Below, in pieces: positions 7,134-12,608 of a stretch of DNA of 12,608 bases. Position 1 is the first letter of the stretch. Every line of letters begins with the position of its first letter. The position numbers and the translations under genes are program-made. The stretch lies in contig CAZFUY010000087.1 of NCBI GenBank assembly GCA_964522445.1, positions 1 to 12,608 on the forward strand, given 5' to 3'. This DNA comes from CAZFUY01 sp964522445 (lineage in GTDB: Bacteria > Pseudomonadota > Gammaproteobacteria > SZUA-229). The notes beneath the pieces are model-generated. The model saw only the letters and a program-made list of their open reading frames with translations, made no database searches and was not told where the DNA came from.

Positions 7134-8536
7134 TCAAAACCTTCTGATGAATACATTTCAGGCGTAAAATTTTCAAATCGAGTGTACTGACCAAGGAAGG
7201 TAACCCTTGTTTTACCGATGGGGCCATTACGCTGTTTACCAATAATAATCTCAGCCGTACCTTTATCCGGGCTATCGTCGTTATACACTTCATCACGATA
7301 GATAAAGACAATTAAATCAGCGTCCTGCTCGATAGCACCTGACTCTCGAAGATCAGACATAACCGGCCTTTTATCCGTACGCTGCTCAAGACTACGATTT
7401 AACTGAGACAGCGCAATAACTGGGATTTCCAGTTCTTTTGCCAGGGCTTTCAGGCCACGTGAGATCTCAGATATTTCTGTTGCACGATTTTCGCTACCAG
7501 AGCCCTGCATGAGCTGCAGATAATCAATAACAACCATGCCCAGACCATGCTCTCGTTTTAAACGCCGCGCTCTTGCTCTAAGTTCTGAAAGTGACAGAGC
7601 AGCAGAATCATCAATAAATATTTTCTTTTCTGAAAGAATTGAAACCGCCGATGTAATGCGCGGCCAGTCTTCATCCAGCAAATTACCTGTTCTTAAATTT
7701 TGCGAATTAATACGCCCCAGAGATGAAATCATGCGCATGGTCAAAGCATCACCAGGCATTTCCATACTGAACACAGCAACAGGAATATCCTGAGCAATGG
7801 CTGCATTCTCAGCAATATTCATGGCAAAGGTTGTTTTACCCATTGAAGGTCGACCTGCCACTATAACCAGATCACCTTTCTGCAACCCTGTGGTCATATT
7901 ATCAAATTCAGTGAAGCCTGTTGGTATCCCGGTGATATTGCCTTCCTGCTCATACAGAAAATCAATTTTTTCAACAGTTGCTGTTAACAGTTTTTTGATA
8001 TCAACAAAGCCATTATTTGCTTTTGCACCCTGCTCCGCTATTCGAAAAACCAGTTGCTCAGCCTGATCAAGCAGCTCTTTGCTTTCACGTCCTTCAGGGT
8101 TGTAAGCACTGCCCGCGATATCCGTGCCTATCTCTATTAGCTGACGCAATACTGAACGTTCACGCACGATATCTGCATAGGCTTTTATATTGGCTGCACT
8201 GGGGGTCTCTTTGGCAAGGCGGCCTAAATAAGCAAGACCTCCAGCATCGTCCAGCTCATGTGTTTTTTCAAGTTCCTCGGAGAGAGTAATAACATCAAAG
8301 GGCTTGTCATTGGCTTCGAGATTAGCAATAGAGCGCAATATAAGCCGATGATCCCGGCGATAGAAATCACTTTCTACAATACGATCCGCAACCCGCTCCC
8401 AGGCACGATTATCCAGCATCAGGCCACCCAGTACAGCCTGCTCAGCTTCTATCGAATGTGGAGGCACTTTAAGCCCCTGAACAGGCTCAGAGACACGGTA
8501 ATTTTCGGCGGGTTTATATAGTGTTGATTCAACCAT
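7130..8536 (-). CDS. dnaB: Replicative DNA helicase DnaB
   Basis: DnaB is the hexameric 5'-3' helicase that unwinds the replication fork and recruits primase. The N-terminal domain begins at PPHSIEAEQAVLGGLMLD (25-42), followed by a linker and the RecA-like C-terminal domain. Walker A is GRPSMGKT (228-235). Walker B is VVIDYLQLM (335-343). The sensor/DNA-binding stretch ALSQLNRSLEQR (375-386) and the C-terminal IIGKQRNGPIGKT segment (430-442; K434 and R436 in the arginine-finger region) are intact. The length of 468 aa is typical, with no intein or other insertion. The ATG at 8536 has no strong Shine-Dalgarno. A terminator lies between rplI and dnaB, so dnaB probably has its own promoter in the AT-rich region 8537-8640, though I could not place it. 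Confidence 0.98.
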   Translation of the reverse strand: MVESTLYKPAENYRVSEPVQGLKVPPHSIEAEQAVLGGLMLDNRAWERVADRIVESDFYRRDHRLILRSIANLEANDKPFDVITLSEELEKTHELDDAGGLAYLGRLAKETPSAANIKAYADIVRERSVLRQLIEIGTDIAGSAYNPEGRESKELLDQAEQLVFRIAEQGAKANNGFVDIKKLLTATVEKIDFLYEQEGNITGIPTGFTEFDNMTTGLQKGDLVIVAGRPSMGKTTFAMNIAENAAIAQDIPVAVFSMEMPGDALTMRMISSLGRINSQNLRTGNLLDEDWPRITSAVSILSEKKIFIDDSAALSLSELRARARRLKREHGLGMVVIDYLQLMQGSGSENRATEISEISRGLKALAKELEIPVIALSQLNRSLEQRTDKRPVMSDLRESGAIEQDADLIVFIYRDEVYNDDSPDKGTAEIIIGKQRNGPIGKTRVTFLGQYTRFENFTPEMYSSEGFE

Positions 8537-8657
8537 TGTTTAATAATATAAATATCTTTTATAAGGCTATTTTTTAAGGATAAATAAGATTTTTTGAGGA
8601 CTCAGCTTGCCACTCCACAAGTGATAGTTCAACAAAAAAATCAAAAGATTTTGAAGC

Positions 8658-8682
8658 ATAGAGGACACGGTGAACACAGAGG
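8658..8682 (+). repeat. Possible dispersed repeat remnant (GAGGACACGG...AACACAGAGG type)
   Basis: The stretch has the pattern GAGGACACGG followed by TGAACACAGAGG. From memory it resembles a non-coding dispersed sequence seen in many bacterial genomes (variants of 'ACAGAGGACACGGAGAACACAGAGG'), often mis-called as a small ORF rich in H-R-G-E. It lies in the 261-bp rplI-dnaB intergenic region. Only one copy is in this window, so it cannot be confirmed here. Confidence 0.3.
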
Positions 8683-8727
8683 TTTTGCAACTACAGTTTT
8701 AGCCGTGTATGCATTTATAAAGCTCAC

Positions 8728-8778
8728 AAAAAAGCGCAGAAAGCGACCAGATAAACCCGGTAACTTTCTACGCTTTTT
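8728..8778 (-). terminator. Strong intrinsic terminator after rplI
   Basis: The arms 8764-8778 and 8729-8743 form a 15-bp stem with a single mismatch (minus strand AAAAAGCGTAGAAAG pairing with CTTTCTGCGCTTTTT). The loop region can pair further (ACCGG/CTGGT with a wobble). On the minus strand it ends in a run of six T. It lies 19 bp beyond the rplI stop, so the ribosomal protein unit ends here and dnaB-alr is a separate unit. The A-rich/T-rich arms could also work in the plus direction. Confidence 0.85.
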
Positions 8779-8797
8779 AAATCAACAACTAAAGGGC

Positions 8798-9247
8798 TTA
8801 TTCTTCGCCAATAACTGTTAATTTGATTACCGCGTTAACGTCAGTATGTAAATGCAAGGTAATGTCATAATCACCTGCATCACGAATAACACCTGTAGAC
8901 ATGCGCACTTCTTTCTTAACAACCTCAACACCTGCTGCAGTAATTGCATCAGCTATATCCATTGTACCTACAGAACCGAACAACTTGCCTTCAGTACCTG
9001 ATTTTGAAGTAATGGTCACAGCCATGCCATCCAGCTTTTCACAACGCGCTTCTGCATCAGCCAGAACCTCAGCCGCTTTTGCTTCGAACTCAGCTCGACG
9101 TGCTTCAAGGTCTTTAAGGTTATCAGCTGTAGCTACTTTTGCTTTGCCTAATGGCAGCAAAAAGTTACGTGCATAACCCGGTTTAACATTAACAACATCG
9201 CCCAATGTACCCAGACGATCTATTTTTTCAAGTAAAATGACATCCAT
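8798..9247 (-). CDS. rplI: 50S ribosomal protein L9
   Basis: L9 binds 23S rRNA at the base of the L1 stalk. The N-terminal domain is recognisable from MDVILLEKIDRLGTLGDVV and KPGYARNFLLPLGKA (22-36). A long, Ala/Glu-rich central helix (about 42-75) joins it to a C-terminal domain with GKLFGSVG (87-94). At 149 aa the length is standard. The ATG at 9247 has GAGG at 7-nt spacing. It follows the DUF2232 gene by 19 bp and is the last gene before the terminator at 8728-8778. Confidence 0.98.
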   Translation of the reverse strand: MDVILLEKIDRLGTLGDVVNVKPGYARNFLLPLGKAKVATADNLKDLEARRAEFEAKAAEVLADAEARCEKLDGMAVTITSKSGTEGKLFGSVGTMDIADAITAAGVEVVKKEVRMSTGVIRDAGDYDITLHLHTDVNAVIKLTVIGEE

Positions 9248-9266
9248 CTTAATGCCTCAATATAAA

Positions 9267-10163
9267 TTAATTCGTTAAACGCCGCCTGAAATCAATCCAG
9301 GCATCCGTCAATCCAAACACCGACAATGGCAAAACAACCAAATGCGGCAATAAAAAAATCATAAAATACAAACCAAACAGCCAAACTTTATTGATTTGTT
9401 TATGCTCAGTTACACCATGCATTAATGCCAGCCCCTGAAACAGGTATATGCCCAGCAGAACCATTGCAAGCATGGCGATTAGCTCAGCATCAGTAATAAG
9501 AGAAATAAGCAGCACCACCGTGGTAATACTGGCTAACACCTTTCCCAGACGCAGAACATTAAACTCTTTAGCAAACCCTCCCGGGTTATATAGTGCGGCC
9601 TGCCACCAGCGCCCCAGTAGCAAACTTATAACAGCCCCCGTCATCATGCCAACGGCGAGTAAGCCAGGTATAAGAGATAACACTAAATCAACGGCAGCAA
9701 TCAGCTCTTCTTTAGTTGCTGTCGTTTGCTGCTGTTCTATTACTGGCTGAATCAGCTGATCAAACTCTTTGCTCAATTCTGTTTGCAATTCAGGGAAACC
9801 AAATTGCAGAACCAGTACAAAAACAATGGCTAAAGCCGTAATTAACTGTAATGCGAAACTAAGTGAAACCGTGTTTCGCAAAACAACCGCAGCGGACCAG
9901 ACTGGCATCCATAACAACATAACAATGCCAAATGCCAGCATGGGCGTACCCAGTGCAAACCAGCCAAAGCCCATAGTCGCCAGGCCAGAAAAAATCATCA
10001 CCTGAACACCACGTTGTGCCCCAAGATGCAACACAGTCAGGGCGATAACCCCGCCGCTAATCCAGGCCAGAGGCGGTAGTATCAATGCTAATATGGCCGC
10101 TACAGCAGCAACTAATGCTGCCTGGCTGGAGCCGGCCATAATAAATCTGGCCAGTGCTATCAT
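9267..10163 (-). CDS. DUF2232-type integral membrane protein of the ribosomal protein operon
   Basis: This is a 298-aa, very hydrophobic protein with about eight predicted membrane segments: near residues 15-35, 36-50, 53-71, 73-95, 100-122, 157-184, 209-248 (probably two) and 259-285. A soluble, charged and Gln-rich loop (LQTELSKEFDQLIQPVIEQQ region, about 126-153) is the only sizeable hydrophilic part. The position between rpsR and rplI matches the DUF2232 (YybS-like) membrane protein found there in Pseudomonas and related bacteria. The molecular function is unknown to me, and no catalytic motif is evident. It is assigned on position and topology. The ATG at 10163 has AGGA at about 9-nt spacing, and an intercistronic hairpin (10175-10199) ends on that site. 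The spacing to rplI is 19 bp. Confidence 0.8.
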   Translation of the reverse strand: MIALARFIMAGSSQAALVAAVAAILALILPPLAWISGGVIALTVLHLGAQRGVQVMIFSGLATMGFGWFALGTPMLAFGIVMLLWMPVWSAAVVLRNTVSLSFALQLITALAIVFVLVLQFGFPELQTELSKEFDQLIQPVIEQQQTTATKEELIAAVDLVLSLIPGLLAVGMMTGAVISLLLGRWWQAALYNPGGFAKEFNVLRLGKVLASITTVVLLISLITDAELIAMLAMVLLGIYLFQGLALMHGVTEHKQINKVWLFGLYFMIFLLPHLVVLPLSVFGLTDAWIDFRRRLTN

Positions 10164-10174
10164 CTTATAGAGTC

Positions 10175-10199
10175 CTGTTTATCCGTTACAGATAAACAG
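10175..10199 (-). promoter_or_regulatory. Intercistronic hairpin between rpsR and the DUF2232 gene
   Basis: A perfect 9-bp stem, CTGTTTATC (10175-10183) with GATAAACAG (10191-10199), has a 7-nt loop and lies in the 43-bp gap after rpsR. On the minus strand the 3' arm ends in ACAG and merges with the AGGA ribosome binding site of the next gene. There is no T-tract, so a terminator is unlikely. An RNA processing/stabilising element, or one that dampens translation of the membrane protein relative to the ribosomal proteins, is more plausible. Confidence 0.55.
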
Positions 10200-10206
10200 A
10201 GACGAC

Positions 10207-10428
10207 CTAGTGACTATCAGTGTAAGGCAGCAATGCAAGATAACGCGCACGTTTGATAGCCGTTGTCAGCTGGCGCTGATACTTGGCTTTAGTGCCGGTA
10301 ATACGAGCAGGTACAATTTTGCCACTTTCACTCACGTAGTTTTTTAGTAAAGCAAGATCTTTGTAGTCACACTGAGTAATACCTTCAGCAGTGAAACGAC
10401 AGAATTTTTTACGACGAAAATAAGCCAT
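10207..10428 (-). CDS. rpsR: 30S ribosomal protein S18
   Basis: S18 binds the 30S platform as a heterodimer with S6. The 73-aa sequence is nearly co-linear with E. coli S18: YFRRKKFCRFTAEG at the start, DYKDLALLKNYVSESGKIVP (21-40), then RITGTKAKYQRQL and AIKRARYLALLPYTD at the end. It is two residues shorter than in E. coli. The ATG at 10428 has GGAG at 8-nt spacing. It lies 27 bp downstream of rpsF with no priB between them. Confidence 0.98.
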   Translation of the reverse strand: MAYFRRKKFCRFTAEGITQCDYKDLALLKNYVSESGKIVPARITGTKAKYQRQLTTAIKRARYLALLPYTDSH

Positions 10429-10455
10429 TATTCATTCTCCAATATTATGAGGTTA

Positions 10456-10905
10456 TTACTCAGCAGCTGCTTCAGTAGACTCGGTGGCTGCTTCAGTAGA
10501 CTCGGTGGCTGCTTCAGCAGGTGCTGCTTTTTCTTCTGCGGGTGCGGATGTCTGTGGCTTTTCAGCTCTTTTAGGCTTTTCTTTATCATCTTCTTTAACA
10601 AGAGGAGATGGTTCAGCAACAGCTGTTTTAGTTTTAATAACCAGATTACGCAGAACAGCATCATTAAAACGGAAAGCAGACTCAAGCTCTTCCATTTCAT
10701 TATTGCCACACTCAACATTCATCAGAACATAATGTGCTTTATGGATTTTGTTAATTGGGTAAGCTAACTGGCGACGACCCCAGTCTTCCAGACGATGAAT
10801 CTTGCCACCATCTGCTTCGATAATGCCACGATAACGTTCAATCATGGCCGAAACTTGTTCACTTTGATCTGGATGAACCAGAAATACGATTTCGTAATGA
10901 CGCAT
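10456..10905 (-). CDS. rpsF: 30S ribosomal protein S6 with extended Ala/Glu-rich tail
   Basis: S6 is the 30S platform protein that pairs with S18. I start it at the ATG at 10905, giving 149 aa: the protein then begins MRHYEIVFLVHPDQSEQ, matching E. coli S6, and a GGGAG site lies 6 nt upstream. An in-frame ATG at 10938 would add 11 residues (MAEGINRRERV) that are really the leader RNA. The ferredoxin-like core covers about residues 1-100 (RLEDWGRRQLAYPI, KAHYVLMNVEC, RFNDAVLRNLVI). The rest is a charged, low-complexity tail ending in two exact 7-residue repeats (EAATEST) and EAAAE. E. coli S6 is about 131-135 aa and its C terminus is polyglutamylated by RimK. The Glu-ending tail here could be a similar substrate (inference). 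Confidence 0.97.
   Translation of the reverse strand: MRHYEIVFLVHPDQSEQVSAMIERYRGIIEADGGKIHRLEDWGRRQLAYPINKIHKAHYVLMNVECGNNEMEELESAFRFNDAVLRNLVIKTKTAVAEPSPLVKEDDKEKPKRAEKPQTSAPAEEKAAPAEAATESTEAATESTEAAAE
10466..10518 (-). repeat. 21-bp tandem repeat in the rpsF 3' end
   Basis: Two identical 21-bp units lie at 10466-10486 and 10487-10507, followed by a partial third (10508-10518, GCTGCTTCAGC). They encode EAATEST twice and then Ala/Glu. The exact identity at DNA level, including synonymous positions, points to recent slippage or duplication rather than old, selected protein repeats. Confidence 0.9.
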
Positions 10906-10974
10906 TACACGCTCCCTACGGTTAATGCCCTCAGCCACAAAGTGCTGTAGAGCAAGGAGTTAATGGAGCGCGTA
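10906..10974 (-). promoter_or_regulatory. Putative S6:S18-binding autoregulatory leader of rpsF
   Basis: On the minus strand the leader can form an outer stem P1 between TACGCGCTCC (10974-10965) and GGAGCGTGTA (10915-10906), 10 bp with one G-T wobble. It contains the rpsF ribosome binding site GGAG. Inside is a second hairpin (CAGCAC-TTT-GTGGCTG, one bulge), and an unpaired CCG (10919-10921) lies just before the 3' arm of P1. A P1/P2 fold with a CCG in the 3' internal loop, upstream of rpsF, is the layout of the known S6:S18 leader motif. The S6-S18 complex would bind here and repress translation of its own operon. The outer few P1 bases overlap the predicted -10, so perhaps only the inner six pairs are transcribed. 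Confidence 0.65.
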
Positions 10975-11002
10975 TTTTATAGATGAAAGCCTGTTAGAAC
11001 AA
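10974..11002 (-). promoter_or_regulatory. Putative promoter of the rpsF operon
   Basis: On the minus strand TTGTTC (11002-10997) and TAAAAT (10979-10974) are 17 bp apart. An alternative -10 reading, TATAAA (10981-10976), gives a 15-bp spacer. The start would be near 10967-10970, about 62-65 nt before the rpsF ATG and at the 5' edge of the predicted leader structure. No other good promoter is visible between cysS and rpsF. Confidence 0.5.
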
Positions 11003-11040
11003 GCTAAAAGACTGGTTTTATGGATTATTTAGTTAATTTA

Positions 11041-11069
11041 TTGGGGTTTGTGCCTCACCCCAACCTACG
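11041..11069 (-). repeat. REP-like hairpin with GTAG head, downstream of cysS
   Basis: Minus strand: CGTAGG (11069-11064) followed by a perfect 7-bp hairpin TTGGGGT/ACCCCAA (11063-11057 and 11047-11041) with a 9-nt loop. A GTAG tetranucleotide directly 5' of a short hairpin is the hallmark of REP sequences handled by RAYT (TnpA-REP) proteins. The form 'CGTAGGTTGGG...hairpin' also resembles a dispersed palindrome I have seen in several gammaproteobacterial genomes. It begins 7 bp after the cysS stop and may double as its 3' hairpin. There is no T-tract. Confidence 0.6.
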
Positions 11070-11075
11070 AACGGC

Positions 11076-12461
11076 TTATTCTCTACGCCAGCTAGTCTCT
11101 GTACCTTTATCTTCCAGCACTATACCCTGCTCTTTTAATTCATCCCTGATACGATCAGATTCTGCCCAGTTTTTATCGGCTTTGGCCTGTGCACGTTGCT
11201 GAATAAGGTTTTCTATTTCATCATCATTTAAACCATCAGTTGCACCGCCACTTTTAAGATATGTTTCAGGATCGTCCTGCAACAAACCTAATATGCCTGC
11301 AAGTTGTTTTAATGTTGCAGCAAGGGCTGATGCTATCACTGGTTCTCTGGTTTTTGTTTTATTAATCTGATTTGCCAGGTCAAATAAAACCGCTACCGCC
11401 TCAGCAGTATTAAAATCTTCATCCATTACTTTTTCAAAACGCAGGATATATTCTTTTCCTGTTTCACCCGGCTGTGTAATTTCTATACCACGTAATGCTG
11501 TGTATAAACGTGTTAATGCTGCACCTGCTGCATCCAGCATTTGATCTGAATAATTTAACGGGCTGCGATAGTGACTGGCTAAAATAAAATAACGAATATC
11601 TTCTGCACGATAGCGTTCTAAAATTTCTCTCACGGTGAAAAAATTACCTAATGATTTAGACATTTTCTCATCATCAATTCTAACAAAACCATTGTGCATC
11701 CAGGTGTTTACAAATTTCTCACCTGTGCAGGCTTCAGACTGTGCGATTTCATTTTCATGATGTGGAAACTGTAAGTCCTGTCCACCCCCATGAATATCAA
11801 AATGATTACCCAGACAACAGGTGGACATAGCAGAACATTCTATATGCCAACCGGGCCTGCCATTACCCCAGGGAGATTCCCAATAAGGCTCATCAGGTTT
11901 TGCTGATTTCCATAAGGCGAAATCCATGGGATCATTTTTATTTGTATCTATAGCAACACGTTCACCTGCTCGCAGATCTTCTATTTTTTTACCCGAAAGT
12001 TGACCGTAATTTTCAAATTTGTTTACAGAGTAATAAACATCACCATTATCCGCTTTATAGGCATAACCTTTTTCTTCAAGCGTTTTTATCATGGCAATAA
12101 TATCATCCATAGATGTGGTCGCTCGCGGTTCTTCATCAGGCGGCAACACGCCTAATTCTTCTGCATCTTCATGCATGGCTTTTATAAAACGATGAGTTAA
12201 TGCATTTATGTCTTCACCATTTTCATTAGCGCGGGCAATTATTTTATCATCTACATCGGTAATATTTCGAATATAGGTTACCTCATAACCTTTGTACTTT
12301 AAGTAACGTACTACCATATCGAACACGACTAACACACGAGCATGACCTAAATGACAAAGATCATAAACCGTCATACCACAAACATACATTCGAACTTTAC
12401 CGGCTTCGATGGGTTTAAACTCTTCTTTTTTATTGGTAAATGTATTGTAGATTTTTAACAT
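11076..12461 (-). CDS. cysS: Cysteine--tRNA ligase
   Basis: This is a class I aminoacyl-tRNA synthetase that charges tRNA-Cys, 461 aa, the same length as the E. coli enzyme. The zinc ligands are in place: C28 (MYVCGMTVYD), C209 (GWHIECSAMS), H234 and E238 (FPHHENE). The HIGH-type signature is HLGH (37-40) and the KMSKS loop is KMSKS (266-270), followed by LGNFF. The DALR-type anticodon-binding and C-terminal regions are complete (RAQAKADKNWAESDRIRDEL near 423-442). The ATG at 12461 has AGG about 6 nt upstream. A MITE-like palindrome starts only 24 bp upstream of the ATG, so the promoter must lie in or beyond it. The gene seems monocistronic. Confidence 0.98.
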   Translation of the reverse strand: MLKIYNTFTNKKEEFKPIEAGKVRMYVCGMTVYDLCHLGHARVLVVFDMVVRYLKYKGYEVTYIRNITDVDDKIIARANENGEDINALTHRFIKAMHEDAEELGVLPPDEEPRATTSMDDIIAMIKTLEEKGYAYKADNGDVYYSVNKFENYGQLSGKKIEDLRAGERVAIDTNKNDPMDFALWKSAKPDEPYWESPWGNGRPGWHIECSAMSTCCLGNHFDIHGGGQDLQFPHHENEIAQSEACTGEKFVNTWMHNGFVRIDDEKMSKSLGNFFTVREILERYRAEDIRYFILASHYRSPLNYSDQMLDAAGAALTRLYTALRGIEITQPGETGKEYILRFEKVMDEDFNTAEAVAVLFDLANQINKTKTREPVIASALAATLKQLAGILGLLQDDPETYLKSGGATDGLNDDEIENLIQQRAQAKADKNWAESDRIRDELKEQGIVLEDKGTETSWRRE

Positions 12462-12484
12462 TGATAACCTGATTGTTTTTTAAT

Positions 12485-12608
12485 GAGACCTTTGCACGAT
12501 AGAGGCGCGAAAGAAAAATGCACTAAAATTTTACTGATTGAGACAGGAAACGCAGCTATTAGCAAGTTTTCTAACGAAAAGCAGTGAAATTTTAGTCATT
12601 TTTACTCG
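12485..12608. mobile_element. MITE-like palindromic element, right end beyond the window
   Basis: The stretch starts with GAGACCTTTGCACGA (12485-12499), which looks like an insertion sequence terminal repeat (from memory, IS5-like ends). ACTAAAATTTTACTG (12522-12536) is matched in inverted orientation by CAGTGAAATTTTAGT (12582-12596) with one mismatch. The complementarity continues outward (AAAAATG at 12515-12521, allowing one base, with CATTTTT at 12597-12603). If the element is symmetric, its right end would fall near 12633, about 149 bp in total. The final bases ACTCG are consistent with running into TCGTGCAAAGGTCTC. No transposase fits in this length. TAA directly left of the end is a possible target duplication. 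Confidence 0.5.

Noticed and set aside
7536..8521. Several plus-strand ORFs of 85-90 codons opposite dnaB.
   Set aside because: They are antisense shadows of the highly conserved dnaB frame, without start signals or recognisable domains.
8594..8821. A 75-codon plus-strand ORF between dnaB and rplI (protein with KHRGHGEHRG).
   Set aside because: It spans the rplI terminator and overlaps the rplI end, lacks a ribosome binding site, and its sequence reflects the repeat-like non-coding DNA.
10906..10938. Upstream in-frame ATG extending rpsF by 11 residues (MAEGINRRERV).
   Set aside because: S6 proteins begin MRHYE, the ATG at 10905 has a good GGGAG site, and the extension coincides with the predicted structured leader RNA.
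12485..12608. Start of a transposase gene at the right edge.
   Set aside because: No open frame of useful length is visible in this stretch on either strand, and the inverted repeats point to a non-coding element.

Overview
The window looks like a chromosomal segment of an AT-rich gammaproteobacterium. The main reasons are the minus-strand order rpsF-rpsR-DUF2232-rplI-dnaB-alr, which I know from Pseudomonas-type gammaproteobacteria (no priB between rpsF and rpsR, unlike enterics); ribosomal proteins and CysRS close to their E. coli counterparts; a tRNA with encoded CCA; and a long AddB-related DNA repair protein of a kind typical of beta- and gammaproteobacteria. Nothing in the window fixes the genus. 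Most of it is conserved housekeeping DNA. The unusual parts are small repeats, RNA structures and one repeat-invaded gene.

Layout from left to right. At 1-136 lie the 3' part of tRNA-Asn(GTT) and its terminator. At 137-773 is a plus-strand universal stress protein gene with a near-consensus promoter and a leader hairpin. At 802-1683 is galU on the minus strand. From 1785 to 4809 on the plus strand runs an AddB-like nuclease/repair gene, interrupted by a 100-N assembly gap. A degenerate 51-bp tandem repeat lies directly to the right of the gap and reads through in frame. At 4847-5938 (minus) is a lipoprotein made of eight 40-residue PQQ-type propeller repeats. At 6069-8536 (minus) are dnaB and alr, overlapping by ATGA. 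At 8798-10905 (minus) are rplI, a DUF2232 membrane protein, rpsR and rpsF. At 11076-12461 (minus) is cysS. The last ~125 bases look like the left and central parts of a small palindromic transposable element (MITE-like), cut by the window edge.

How the parts work together. rpsF-rpsR-DUF2232-rplI appears to be one transcription unit. It starts with a promoter and a leader that can fold like the known S6:S18-binding autoregulatory motif, and ends at a strong intrinsic terminator after rplI. dnaB-alr then forms a separate, translationally coupled pair joining the replicative helicase to D-alanine supply for peptidoglycan. galU (UDP-glucose), the stress protein, the propeller lipoprotein and cysS look like single-gene units.

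I found no new defence system or large novel cluster. The most notable signals are: the in-frame, transition-decayed repeat at the gap inside the AddB-like gene; the S6:S18-type leader; a REP-like hairpin with a GTAG head after cysS; and the truncated MITE-like palindrome immediately upstream of cysS.
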